From Spirochaetia bacterium (GTDB lineage: Bacteria; Spirochaetota; Spirochaetia; Treponematales; Treponemataceae): 64,000 bases of DNA. Position 1 is the stretch's first letter; every line of letters begins with the position of its first letter. The notes beneath the pieces were generated by a model. The model searched no databases. It saw only the letters and a program-made list of their open reading frames with translations, and had not been told where the DNA came from. The stretch lies in contig CAAGIS010000165.1 in assembly GCA_900769985.1 (NCBI GenBank), positions 58,472-122,471 on the forward strand. Reading direction: 5' to 3'. Shown one piece after another: positions 42,371 through 51,417 of the stretch. The translations under genes and the position numbers were made by a program.

Positions 42371-44794
42371 AAAGACATAATCGATTACTTCATTCACATA
42401 TCCGACAGGAATAAATTTTATTCCTGCTTTTACGTGTGACGGAATTTCATCTAAATCACGGACATTTGCTTTTGGAATCAAAATCGTCTTTATTCCGTTA
42501 CGGTGTGCGGCAACAGTTTTTTCCCTCAAACCGCCGATTGGAAGAACCTGACCTGTAAGCGAAAGTTCTCCTGTCATTGCAAGATTTGTTTTTATAGTCT
42601 TTCCTTTTAACAAAGACAAAAATGTCGTTGCCATTGTAATACCGGCAGATGGACCGTCTTTTGGAGTTGCGCCTTCCGGAATATGCAAGTGAATCGTATT
42701 TTTTTCAAACCAATCAGGTTCTTTTATTTTATTCTCTTCTGCATATTTTTTTACCCAGTTAAAAGCAATTTGCGCAGATTCTTTCATTACATCGCCCATT
42801 TGTCCTGTAAGTTGCAAAGGCTCTTTGCCAGGAAAAGAAATAGACTCAAGAAGCAGCGTGTCTCCTCCCATGCTTGTCCAGGCAAGACCGATTGCAGTTC
42901 CTGGTTTTGAAGCCTTTTTAATTTCTGACTCATCAAAAACAGGTTTTCCTAAATATTCATTTAAATCAGGAGAATCAATCGTAAAGCACTGCGATGTATC
43001 AGGTTCACTTGATGTAAGCATTTTTGTTACAAGTTTTCTGTTTATTTTATCAAGACTTTTTTCAAAATTACGCACGCCGGCTTCCCGTGCATATTCTTCA
43101 GCAATTTTAAGCAACGCACCTTTAGTAAATTTTACCTGATTTTTCTTTAATCCGTTTTTTGCAAGATTTTTTGGAATCAGATATTTTTTTGCAATTTCGA
43201 TTTTTTCCTGATCAATATATCCAGAAAGCTGAATGATTTCTGCCCTGTCAAGAAGAGGTCCCGGAATTGAATCAAGCGTGTTTGCCGTCAAAATAAAGAA
43301 AACATTTGAAATGTCAAACGGCAAATCAAGGTAATTATCCCTAAAAGAAACATTCTGCTCAGGGTCTAAAACTTCAAGCAATGCCGATGCAGGATCACCC
43401 TGATGGCTTGAACCCATTTTGTCAATTTCATCTATCATAAAAACAGGCGACCTTGATTTTGTAATTTTCAGTCCCTGTATTATTTTACCAGGCATTGCAC
43501 CGATATAAGTCCTACGGTGACCTTTAATTTCGGCTTCATCCCTCATTCCTCCGACAGAAAAACGATAGAACGGTTTGTTCATTGCATTTGCAATTGATTT
43601 TCCGACACTTGTTTTTCCAACCCCAGGCGGACCGACTAAAAGCAGAATAGAGCCTTTATTGTCTTTTTTTAATTTGCGTACTGAAAGATATTCCATAATA
43701 CGTTTTTTGACGTCATCAAGTCCGTAATGGTCTTTTTCAAGGATTTTTTCTGCATTTTTCAAATCGTAATCTTCAACAGTTTCATCATTCCATGGAAGTG
43801 TCGTAACAAGTTCAAGAAAATTGCGAGTTCCTATATATTCAGCAGAATTCGGATCTATAAGGTTGAATTTCTGAAGTTCGCTGTCAACGGCTTCTTTTAT
43901 TTCGCCTTCAAAATTGAGTTTTTCGATTTTATCTTTAAATTTTTTATAATCGTTTATGTTGCCTTCTGAATCTGTACCAAGTTCTTCCTGGATTGACTTT
44001 AATTCTTCACGCAAAAAATATTCACGCTGATTTTTTTCAACGCGTTCATTCAGTTCATGCTGAATTTTCTTTTGAATCCGCAGAAGTTCCTGTTCTTTTT
44101 TTATAAATACAAGAACCTGCTCCATTCGCTGGCGGACATTTACAGTTTCAAGAATCCGCTGCTGGTCTTCTTTTTCAACATTTAAAATCGAAGCTATGAA
44201 ATCTGCAATCTTTCCAGGATGGTCAATATTCACCATATTAAGCCGCATTTCTTCAGAAAACATCGGATTATTGTCAGAAATTTCTTTCATTTCGCTGATA
44301 AGTGCACGAGTCAGAGCCTTTACTTCAAAAGTTGAATCTTCTTCATCGTCAAGATACTCGACAAGTGCAAGCATCGGATGAGATTTACTCAAAGGCTTTC
44401 TGATTTTAAAACGCTTTATCGTAGAAATAAAAATATTTATTCCGCCATCGGGCAGATTGATTTTTTTAATGATTCGTGCAACCGTACCGACTTCATACAA
44501 ATCAGAAATCGAACTGTTTTCAGAATCATTCTTTGTCATGATGATACCGAGAAAGCCGTCGCCTTCATATGCAGATTCCACAACTTTTACATCTTCAGTT
44601 GAAGAAACCATCAACGGAGTAAAAACACCCGGAAAAATAGGCCGTCCCTGAATCGGAATAACAGGCAGTTTATTTGGTAAAACCTGATCTACAGGCAAAA
44701 TTGAATTTGCATCAACTTTTGCACGACTTTCTTTTCCATCAGGTTCTGTAATAACAACTTCAATATCTGGATTTTGATTTTCTTTATCGCTCAT
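42368..44794 (-). CDS. lon: ATP-dependent protease Lon
   Basis: An 808-residue Lon protease that degrades misfolded and regulatory proteins. It has an N-terminal LON substrate domain (residues about 35-240), a coiled-coil region, an AAA+ module with Walker A GPPGVGKTS and Walker B MIDEIDKMG, and a C-terminal protease domain with the catalytic Ser in KDGPSAGITMA and a downstream Lys in GLREKTVAAHRNG. Length is standard. The stop codon TAG lies within the edge of a repeat array. The mRNA is predicted to be leaderless, because a promoter ends 7 bases before the ATG. Confidence 0.97.
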   Translation of the reverse strand: MSDKENQNPDIEVVITEPDGKESRAKVDANSILPVDQVLPNKLPVIPIQGRPIFPGVFTPLMVSSTEDVKVVESAYEGDGFLGIIMTKNDSENSSISDLYEVGTVARIIKKINLPDGGINIFISTIKRFKIRKPLSKSHPMLALVEYLDDEEDSTFEVKALTRALISEMKEISDNNPMFSEEMRLNMVNIDHPGKIADFIASILNVEKEDQQRILETVNVRQRMEQVLVFIKKEQELLRIQKKIQHELNERVEKNQREYFLREELKSIQEELGTDSEGNINDYKKFKDKIEKLNFEGEIKEAVDSELQKFNLIDPNSAEYIGTRNFLELVTTLPWNDETVEDYDLKNAEKILEKDHYGLDDVKKRIMEYLSVRKLKKDNKGSILLLVGPPGVGKTSVGKSIANAMNKPFYRFSVGGMRDEAEIKGHRRTYIGAMPGKIIQGLKITKSRSPVFMIDEIDKMGSSHQGDPASALLEVLDPEQNVSFRDNYLDLPFDISNVFFILTANTLDSIPGPLLDRAEIIQLSGYIDQEKIEIAKKYLIPKNLAKNGLKKNQVKFTKGALLKIAEEYAREAGVRNFEKSLDKINRKLVTKMLTSSEPDTSQCFTIDSPDLNEYLGKPVFDESEIKKASKPGTAIGLAWTSMGGDTLLLESISFPGKEPLQLTGQMGDVMKESAQIAFNWVKKYAEENKIKEPDWFEKNTIHLHIPEGATPKDGPSAGITMATTFLSLLKGKTIKTNLAMTGELSLTGQVLPIGGLREKTVAAHRNGIKTILIPKANVRDLDEIPSHVKAGIKFIPVGYVNEVIDYVF

Positions 44795-44801
44795 ACGTTA
44801 T

Positions 44802-44830
44802 AATATACGAATATAATACTGAAATTTCAA
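44802..44830 (-). promoter_or_regulatory. Leaderless-type promoter of lon
   Basis: On the minus strand TTGAAA (44830-44825), 17-base spacer, TATATT (44807-44802), then 7 bases to the lon ATG. No ribosome-binding site is visible. No heat-shock CIRCE-type element is seen. Confidence 0.65.
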
Positions 44831-44831
44831 G

Positions 44832-44880
44832 AAAAAAGGAAGTGCTGATTAACACTTGAAGCATTACTCAGCACTTCCTT
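44832..44880 (-). terminator. Intrinsic terminator of the AGCS transporter gene
   Basis: A 13-bp perfect stem (AAGGAAGTGCTGA with TCAGCACTTCCTT; arms 44836-44848 and 44868-44880) with a 19-base loop, followed on the minus strand by six T. It ends 2 bases before the lon -35. Confidence 0.92.
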
Positions 44881-44915
44881 AGAATTTTTGCAGATTCTTT
44901 AGTTTTTTATGAATT

Positions 44916-46355
44916 TTATGCCTTTATTTTAGGATATCTTTCAAAATAATCTTTCGTTTCTTTTGCAGCAACGCCTGATAATACGATTAATGAAACACAG
45001 TTAGGAATTGCCATTAACCCGTTTGTAATGTCGGCAATTGTCCATACCTGGCTGATTGTAAAATATGGTCCGATAAATACTGCAACAATGTAAATCCAGC
45101 GGAAAACTTTTACTACAGTCATATTTCCTTTTGAAAGGTATTCAAGACAGCGTTCTGAGTAGTAATCCCAGCCAAGAATTGTCGTAAATGCAAAGAAAAC
45201 AAGACAAAGCATTAAAAGGAACTGAACAGAACGTCCGTCACCACCTAAAACTTTGCTGAATGCAGCAGAAGTCAGTGCAATTCCTTTCAATTCGCCGGCA
45301 CCTGCAGCATCTGCACCTGTATAGAAAGCAATTACAATCGAAAGACCTGTCATTGTACAGATGATGATTGTATCGATAAAAGTTCCAAGCATGGAAACAA
45401 TACCCTGTTGTACAGGTTCATCAACCTGAGCGGCAGATGCTGCAATCGGAGCAGAACCAAGACCTGCTTCGTTAGAGAAAATACCTCTTGCAACACCTTT
45501 CTGCATTGAATCAGTAATCTGTTTAAAAGCCCAGCCTGCAGCACCACCGACAGCAGCCTGCCAGCCAAATGCATTCTTGAAAATAACTGCAAATGCAGCA
45601 GGAATCCTTGTTGCGTTCATTATAATTACTGTCAGACCGAGAAAAACATAAATTACTGCCATTGCAGGAACGATTTTTTCTGCAACTTTTGAAATTCTCT
45701 TCAAGCCGCCAATAATTACAAGTGCCACTGCAAAAGTAATTACGATTCCAGAAATTACAGTTGCCCAAGTATAGTTGCTACCAAAAAGAGTAAATGCAAT
45801 ATGAGAATTTGCAGGGTCAACCGCATTGTTTACGGCAGATGTAATTCCGTTTATCTGAGTGAACGTTCCGATTCCAAAAAGACCTACGCATACGCCGAAA
45901 ATTGCAAACAGAACTGCAAGCCATTTCCAGTTTTTGCCCATACCTTTTTCTATTGTATAGAAAGGACCGCCGAGAACGTGTCCGTCAGATGCGTGTTCAC
46001 GGTATTTTACAGCAAGCATACATTCAGTATATTTTGTTGCCGTTCCTAAAAGAGCAGCAAGCCACATCCAAAAAAGTGCACCAGGACCACCGGAAGCTAT
46101 TGCAGTTGCAACGCCGACAATGTTTCCCGTACCGATTGTCGCAGAAAGCGCCGTACAAAGAGCTGCAAAAGGAGACACTTCGCCTTTACCGCCTTCAGGC
46201 TTGCTGAAAAGTGTTTTAAAGCCACGTCCAAGTTTTGAAAACTGCACGCCCTTCAAGCGGACAGTAAGCAAAATGCCAGTTGCCAGAATAAGAATGATAG
46301 TAGGGAGTCCCCATACAATGTTATCAATCTTTTCCAAAATCGAATCAAATGTCAT
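44916..46355 (-). CDS. Alanine/glycine:sodium symporter (AGCS family)
   Basis: A 479-residue amino-acid symporter with 10-11 membrane segments. Family signatures include GVQFSKLGRGFKTLF, SPFAALCTALSATIGTGNIVGVATAI with the unwound sodium-binding region, GGPGALFWMW, and RGIFSNEAGLGSAPIAA. It imports alanine or glycine with sodium. GGAG precedes the ATG. It has its own terminator; the kinase gene upstream on the same strand ends 66 bases away. Confidence 0.95.
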   Translation of the reverse strand: MTFDSILEKIDNIVWGLPTIILILATGILLTVRLKGVQFSKLGRGFKTLFSKPEGGKGEVSPFAALCTALSATIGTGNIVGVATAIASGGPGALFWMWLAALLGTATKYTECMLAVKYREHASDGHVLGGPFYTIEKGMGKNWKWLAVLFAIFGVCVGLFGIGTFTQINGITSAVNNAVDPANSHIAFTLFGSNYTWATVISGIVITFAVALVIIGGLKRISKVAEKIVPAMAVIYVFLGLTVIIMNATRIPAAFAVIFKNAFGWQAAVGGAAGWAFKQITDSMQKGVARGIFSNEAGLGSAPIAASAAQVDEPVQQGIVSMLGTFIDTIIICTMTGLSIVIAFYTGADAAGAGELKGIALTSAAFSKVLGGDGRSVQFLLMLCLVFFAFTTILGWDYYSERCLEYLSKGNMTVVKVFRWIYIVAVFIGPYFTISQVWTIADITNGLMAIPNCVSLIVLSGVAAKETKDYFERYPKIKA

Positions 46356-46421
46356 AAAAAATTTTCTCCATATAAAAAAATTTGACTTTCTATTGTACCA
46401 TACAAAAAAGTTTTACCGCAA

Positions 46422-48044
46422 TTACTTTTTTAATTTTGTATCATATTTTTTCTGCAAGTTAAAATTGCAGTAAACAGTATCCTGATACCAGTCAATCAGA
46501 AGCGAAAAGATTTCTTCTTCATATCCGTCACATTCAGCCTTGAATTTCCAGACATTATTTGAATTAAACTTTTCCGCCGGGACAGATTCAAGTGCTACCC
46601 ATTTATCTTTGTAAAGAACAGTGAATTTTGTCTGCGAAGAAATATCCTTTCCTGTCGTGCCGTCAAAGGCTTTCATTACGGAATTAATAGGTCTTGTAAG
46701 TTTTGTAAAATTATCAACTTCGATAATTTCTTCTTTACTGCCGACTGTAAAAGTTTTCCACCATACACAAGAACCGATTACGATTTTTGCACGGTAGATT
46801 CCAGGAGAAAGAAAAACAGGCTTTATGATGTAATTCTTGTTTTTAGAACCAAGCCGCGAAGAAGTTACGCCGTTTTTGGAAACGCTGCCTTCTATAAAAA
46901 CACGCTCAGAATCTTTTACCTGTTCAATTTTTGTTCCATATTTGAAGAATACTGCCTGAGCCGAAATCTTGCTTGCCGGGCTTGCAACTTCAGGGATTTT
47001 CATAGTAAGTACGACTGGCGTATAAAATTTTCTGAGTATATATCTGTGCACAAATCCCTGATTCCACAAGTAAAACCCTGCTGCAGCACAAAGACCTGTA
47101 ATTACGATTGAAATTGAAACAGTTTTCCAGAGATTCTTTTTTTTCTGGAAGGCAGGAACATTGTGCGGCTTTGCACTGATGACCATTTTTGCAAGTTCAA
47201 CGCGGATTGAATGTGTATCATAATTTTTAAGATATTTCTTTACGATTTTTATTATCGGATTGACAGACTGAAATCTGTTTTTTGCTTTTGTCTTAAGCAT
47301 TTTTTTTATAAGCCGGCAAACTACAGGCGGAATTGTTTTGTCAATTTTTCGTGGAGGAATATATTTTCCGCGTTTTATGCGTGCTATATTTTCCTGCGTA
47401 AATTCTGACGGATACGGCTTTGTACCTGTAACCATTTCGTAAAGCATTACGCCAAGTGCATAAATGTCTGCCCTGTTGTCTACCGCAGAACTGTTTTCAA
47501 ACTGCTCAGGCGGCATATAAGCCGGAGTTCCGAGTGTAACACCTGTCTGAGTTTTATCAGAATCTTCGTTTTCATCAGAAGCAATACCAAAATCTGCAAG
47601 CTTTACTTCTGCACGGCGGCTTATCAATATATTGCCCGGCTTTATGTCCCGATGAACGATGCCTTTTGAATGGGCAAATTTCAAAGCATAGCAGGAATCA
47701 AGAAGAATAAGGAGCGCTACAGTCGGTTCAATTACAGTCTGTTTTTTTATGAGCTTATCAAGCGCAAGCCCGTCAACAAATTCTTCAACCATATAACGGT
47801 ACGGACCTTCCGTAAAATAATCAAAAAGGTGAACAATATACGGGCTCTGCATGTCAAGCAAAATCTGGGCTTCTTTTTTAAATCGCTCTTTTGCCATCGA
47901 GTTTGTGCGCATCGCCATTTTTTTTATTACGACATCGCGCTTTAAAGACGGATGAACGGCTTTATAAACTACACCCATTCCGCCCTGTGCAATTTTACCT
48001 GAAATTTTGTACTTTCCGATTAATTCAGGAATTTCTTCTGACAT
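46422..48044 (-). CDS. Membrane Ser/Thr protein kinase (PknB-like)
   Basis: A 540-residue eukaryotic-type protein kinase. The kinase domain (about 9-270) has IAQGGMGVVYKA, the ATP lysine in VVIKK, HRDIKPGN, DFG and YMPPEQ, so all catalytic residues are present. A transmembrane helix lies near 307-327. The remaining 210 residues are an extracytoplasmic beta-rich domain without PASTA repeats. The ATG at 48044 follows AGGAGG. It is the last gene after a chemoreceptor, an FHA protein and a PPP phosphatase, which makes a kinase/phosphatase/phosphothreonine-reader set likely. Confidence 0.92.
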   Translation of the reverse strand: MSEEIPELIGKYKISGKIAQGGMGVVYKAVHPSLKRDVVIKKMAMRTNSMAKERFKKEAQILLDMQSPYIVHLFDYFTEGPYRYMVEEFVDGLALDKLIKKQTVIEPTVALLILLDSCYALKFAHSKGIVHRDIKPGNILISRRAEVKLADFGIASDENEDSDKTQTGVTLGTPAYMPPEQFENSSAVDNRADIYALGVMLYEMVTGTKPYPSEFTQENIARIKRGKYIPPRKIDKTIPPVVCRLIKKMLKTKAKNRFQSVNPIIKIVKKYLKNYDTHSIRVELAKMVISAKPHNVPAFQKKKNLWKTVSISIVITGLCAAAGFYLWNQGFVHRYILRKFYTPVVLTMKIPEVASPASKISAQAVFFKYGTKIEQVKDSERVFIEGSVSKNGVTSSRLGSKNKNYIIKPVFLSPGIYRAKIVIGSCVWWKTFTVGSKEEIIEVDNFTKLTRPINSVMKAFDGTTGKDISSQTKFTVLYKDKWVALESVPAEKFNSNNVWKFKAECDGYEEEIFSLLIDWYQDTVYCNFNLQKKYDTKLKK

Positions 48045-48095
48045 TTTTTCCTCCTGCAAAGAAGTATTTAAAATTAAATTTTCAAAGTTCTCTCT

Positions 48096-48125
48096 AACCT
48101 CTAAAAAAAGAAATTTCTAGAGGTT
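48096..48125. repeat. Inverted repeat between phosphatase and kinase genes
   Basis: A perfect 8-bp inverted repeat, AACCTCTA (48096-48103) and TAGAGGTT (48118-48125), separated by 14 bases. One arm touches the phosphatase stop codon. No T run follows, so it may be an mRNA stability or processing hairpin rather than a terminator. Confidence 0.5.
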
Positions 48126-49156
48126 TATAATTCTATAATATCCTTTTCGGGATTAAATGCAGCTGCGTTTTTTATAAAGGCAAACTGCATTCTGTACGGA
48201 TTGTGAATCTGCACTAAAACTCCGCCCTGCCTCAATGCGTATTTTTCACGGACAGGACGATGCCCTGTTATATATTTTTTTTCTATATCATTTTTTACAC
48301 AATTTTCTTGAATCATATCTAGTGCCGACATAATTTTTACATCTCCGTTTCGCGTCCAGGTAAGCCCTTCGATAACATCAGGATATAAAGCCGAATTTAT
48401 GATTTTTTCTCTGGAATAACTTTCCAAAGGCTCTGCATGAGAAACTATAAAATTATCAAAAAAACATGCAACAGGCAAAAGGTATTCAAATTCAGAAATT
48501 CTATTTATTGTTTCAATTCCATATTTTTCAAACATAAAATCAAAAACCATATTTCCTTCCATAACAAATTTATAAAAAGAATGATTTCCGTTTGCATTTT
48601 CATTTTTTATGTTTTCGTGATTTCCTTTTAAACAGTGCACACTTTCAGGAAAAGCTGACTTTAAAAGCATTACCTGCATCAAAACAGAAAGACCGTCAGT
48701 CATTTCTTCGTTCATCGCATCAGACATTGTATTTCCACTGTCATACTCCAAAAAAGCCTGTTGCCAGCGTTCCTTGTAAAGCCCCTCCGAATGAAGAATG
48801 TCGCCTAAAAAAATGATTTTTATTTTATGTTCGCAAAGCAAATCAAAAACTGTCCGGGAAGTTTCTTCAAAAGCTGAATACGAAAGAAGCCTGTAAATCA
48901 GTTCTTTTCTTGCATGCAAATCAGGAACGATAATCACATCACAATCATTTCTGCCTGTAAAATCAAGAAGTCCGCCTGGAATACAGTCTGTTCCTGTAAT
49001 AGCACTGCGGTAATCAGTAACTTCAGTTTTTAAAGCAGAAATTGCCCCGGAACAAACAGACAAAAGCCTTTCCGCTGAAACACTTTTTTTTGCCTTTGAA
49101 AGTTTTTTTATTTCTGAGAGAATATTGTTTTTTTGTAAGCTAGTTTGTAAATTCAA
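48125..49156 (-). CDS. PPP-family metallophosphatase, probable protein phosphatase
   Basis: A 343-residue calcineurin-like phosphoesterase. The metal-binding motifs are in the order of the PPP family: VPDLHARKE (D79, H81), FLGDILH (D119), LKGNHE (N179, H180), VSHAEPLE and ITGHRPV. An N-terminal extension of about 70 residues precedes the domain. Given the neighbouring kinase and FHA genes it is probably the cognate Ser/Thr phosphatase. The start is a TTG at 49156, the only plausible initiator before the first motif; no strong ribosome-binding site precedes it. Confidence 0.8.
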   Translation of the reverse strand: MNLQTSLQKNNILSEIKKLSKAKKSVSAERLLSVCSGAISALKTEVTDYRSAITGTDCIPGGLLDFTGRNDCDVIIVPDLHARKELIYRLLSYSAFEETSRTVFDLLCEHKIKIIFLGDILHSEGLYKERWQQAFLEYDSGNTMSDAMNEEMTDGLSVLMQVMLLKSAFPESVHCLKGNHENIKNENANGNHSFYKFVMEGNMVFDFMFEKYGIETINRISEFEYLLPVACFFDNFIVSHAEPLESYSREKIINSALYPDVIEGLTWTRNGDVKIMSALDMIQENCVKNDIEKKYITGHRPVREKYALRQGGVLVQIHNPYRMQFAFIKNAAAFNPEKDIIEL

Positions 49157-49175
49157 TTATAACTTCACTTTTTTT

Positions 49176-49520
49176 TCACGAAAATACTAAATTAGCACTG
49201 CCAATCGTAATTTTATCGCCACGATTTAATTTTACATATTTTCCAGCAGGAATTTTAGTTCCGTTTAAATAAGTTCCGTTTGTAGACTCTTCGTCTTTTA
49301 AAAAATAATCATCGCGGATTTTCTGTATCAAAGCATGATGACGGCTTGCAAGCTTGTTGTCAATTACAACGTTATTATCAGCTTCCCGTCCGATTGTAAT
49401 TTTTGCTACAAGCTGAATTTTCTGCTTGTTAAACAGAAGATAAGACATTGCACCCGGATTTGAAATTGCGTCAATGTGTTTTCCGACAGGACTGTCAGTT
49501 AAAATTGTTGAATCATCCAT
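49176..49520 (-). CDS. FHA-domain protein
   Basis: A 114-residue protein that is almost entirely a forkhead-associated domain, which binds phosphothreonine peptides. The conserved residues appear in TIGREADNNVVIDNKLASRHH (Gly-Arg, Ser-Arg-His) and EESTNGTYLNG (Asn-Gly). The ATG at 49520 is preceded by GAGG; a GTG four codons earlier overlaps the chemoreceptor stop. It lies between the chemoreceptor and phosphatase genes and probably reads phosphorylation made by the kinase in the same cluster. Confidence 0.9.
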   Translation of the reverse strand: MDDSTILTDSPVGKHIDAISNPGAMSYLLFNKQKIQLVAKITIGREADNNVVIDNKLASRHHALIQKIRDDYFLKDEESTNGTYLNGTKIPAGKYVKLNRGDKITIGSANLVFS

Positions 49521-49528
49521 AATTTTCC

Positions 49529-51289
49529 TCACTGATTGTTTTTATCAATAGAATTTAATAAATCATCTGTAATTACAAGAAGTTCGTTTGAACTGTCAAG
49601 CGCACTTGAAATTTCTTTTTCAATCTGTTCGTTTGACGATTTCATTTCAGAAAAACTCATATTTATTTTCTGGCTCGTAGTTGAAACGCTCTGCAAGTTT
49701 GCAGAAATAGTCTGAACGATACTCGCCTCTGTTTCAAGTTTGTCAGACATATTTAAAAAATTATCCTGAACTTTCTGCGTATTTGAAACAATTTCCTTAA
49801 ACGACTCCATCGCAACCTGCGAATACTGCACCATCTCTGCAACCATTGAATTTATATTGTCAATTGCATACCTGACATCCTGCTGCTGTGCCCTGCTCTT
49901 TTCTGCAAGAGAACGTATTTCTTTTGCAACGACTGCAAAACCCTTGCCGTGTTCACCGGCATGACTTGCTTCAATTGAAGCATTCATTGCAAGAAGATTT
50001 GTCTTTGATGTAATGCTTGCAATCAGATTGTTTGCAGAACTAAGTCGTTTCGTACATTCGTTAAGTTCTTCTATTTTTATCGTAATGTTTGCAATGTGAG
50101 AGTTTCCCCTTTCGGAACTTTCTGTCAAGTCATTTGTACTGGCAAGAGAATCTTTCCTCAAAGTATTTATGCTTTCAAGACTGCTGCTCAGTTCAGAAGT
50201 ATTTTCTACAGAAGTTTCTATCTGACTAATCTGATTTTTTATGAGCTGTTCAAACTGTTTAAGGTAATCTATGTTTTCTGCAATAGTTGAATTTACCTGA
50301 TCCATAAGTTCAACCTGTTCTGATGCCTTTAGTTTTGTCTTGTCAAGATGCGACGTCGTTTTTAAAAGCACGTTCTGGAACAGGAAAAGATAGACTGCAA
50401 TAATTACAACCGAAATTAAAATCATGACGATTGAAGGCACGATTCCGTCTTTAGTAAAGTAATCGCTAAAATGAGAAGGAATAAAAAGAAGCAGGTTCCA
50501 GCCGATTACATCAATCGGAGCAAGTACAAATTCTCCTTCCGGCATACTTATATTCGTCACTTTTTTGCAAAGCGCCTTTTCTTCATCAAGGTTTTCAAAA
50601 TAAGAGAGAATCGAAACTTTATCAGAAAGAATCCTAAAATCCCTCGCTCCTGTAATTTCAAGCCTGTCATTGTAAAGATACATTTCCATATAAGGCGGAA
50701 TTCTGTCGTACATGTCATTTATAAAATCAGAAATCGGAATTCCAGTTCCTGCAACTCCGATTGGATTTGATTTTGAATCTTTTACAACGACGTTTAGCCA
50801 GAGCATTGTCTTGTCAAGTTCTTTGTTATAATTGATATTGAAGTTATACAACGGTGTATCATTTATCGTCATAGAATACCAGTAATCATCCGGATTTGCA
50901 GGGTCGACTGTATACGAATATTTTAAATCTGAATAAAATTTATGATTTTTTGAACTTACAAAAAAAGTAGTTTTTCCTAAAAAAGAATCCTGATACGCAC
51001 TGAATTCTTTAATGGCATTATCAAACAAATCGTCATCTTCAGGATTAAGGCAATATTCGATTACTGACGGAGATTTTGCCATCTGGAGCGCAAGGATAAT
51101 CTGACTGTTCAAATCAGCCTGAAATTCAAGATTTTTCTGACTTGCTGTCTGAATAAGTTCAGCCTGATTTTTTTTCTTATTTGAAATCTTACTTACAAAA
51201 AGACAGATAAAAACTGCCGCAAAAACTACAACTGACATAAACAAAACTGAATAAAACTGTATTCTGTCCTTTACTGTTTTTTTACTCAT
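49529..51289 (-). CDS. Methyl-accepting chemotaxis protein with Cache sensor
   Basis: A 586-residue chemoreceptor. A transmembrane helix (about 14-34) is followed by an extracytoplasmic Cache-type sensor (about 40-275; the sequence DPANPDDYWY and VVKDSKSNPIGVAGTGI are typical), a second helix near 283-306, and a cytoplasmic signalling domain. The hairpin tip reads LLAMNASIEASHAGEHGKGFAVVAKEIRSLAEKS. There is no obvious HAMP domain. The sensor class often binds amino acids or other small ligands. It is the first gene of a minus-strand cluster ending with a protein kinase, an unusual company for a chemoreceptor. GAGGAA precedes the ATG. Confidence 0.93.
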   Translation of the reverse strand: MSKKTVKDRIQFYSVLFMSVVVFAAVFICLFVSKISNKKKNQAELIQTASQKNLEFQADLNSQIILALQMAKSPSVIEYCLNPEDDDLFDNAIKEFSAYQDSFLGKTTFFVSSKNHKFYSDLKYSYTVDPANPDDYWYSMTINDTPLYNFNINYNKELDKTMLWLNVVVKDSKSNPIGVAGTGIPISDFINDMYDRIPPYMEMYLYNDRLEITGARDFRILSDKVSILSYFENLDEEKALCKKVTNISMPEGEFVLAPIDVIGWNLLLFIPSHFSDYFTKDGIVPSIVMILISVVIIAVYLFLFQNVLLKTTSHLDKTKLKASEQVELMDQVNSTIAENIDYLKQFEQLIKNQISQIETSVENTSELSSSLESINTLRKDSLASTNDLTESSERGNSHIANITIKIEELNECTKRLSSANNLIASITSKTNLLAMNASIEASHAGEHGKGFAVVAKEIRSLAEKSRAQQQDVRYAIDNINSMVAEMVQYSQVAMESFKEIVSNTQKVQDNFLNMSDKLETEASIVQTISANLQSVSTTSQKINMSFSEMKSSNEQIEKEISSALDSSNELLVITDDLLNSIDKNNQ

Positions 51290-51382
51290 AAATTCCTCAA
51301 AAACATTTAAAAAATTTTCAGACTTTATAAAAATTTATAAAAACCCAAATTCATTTATCGGCACAAAGATGAATAATCTTTA

Positions 51383-51411
51383 TTGACAGTTATTTTCTAT
51401 AATTATATCAT
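51383..51411 (+). promoter_or_regulatory. Leaderless-type promoter of the 51418 gene
   Basis: Perfect TTGACA (51383-51388), 17-base spacer, TATCAT (51406-51411), then 6 bases to the ATG. A TATAAT inside the spacer (51398-51403) is an alternative -10; either way the leader would be 10 bases or less. Confidence 0.65.
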
Positions 51412-51417
51412 ATTTTT

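Noticed and set aside
46380..46430. Terminator after the kinase gene.
   Set aside because: AAAAAAGT and ACTTTTTT could pair, but the stem is almost only A-T and no clear T run follows beyond the arm.
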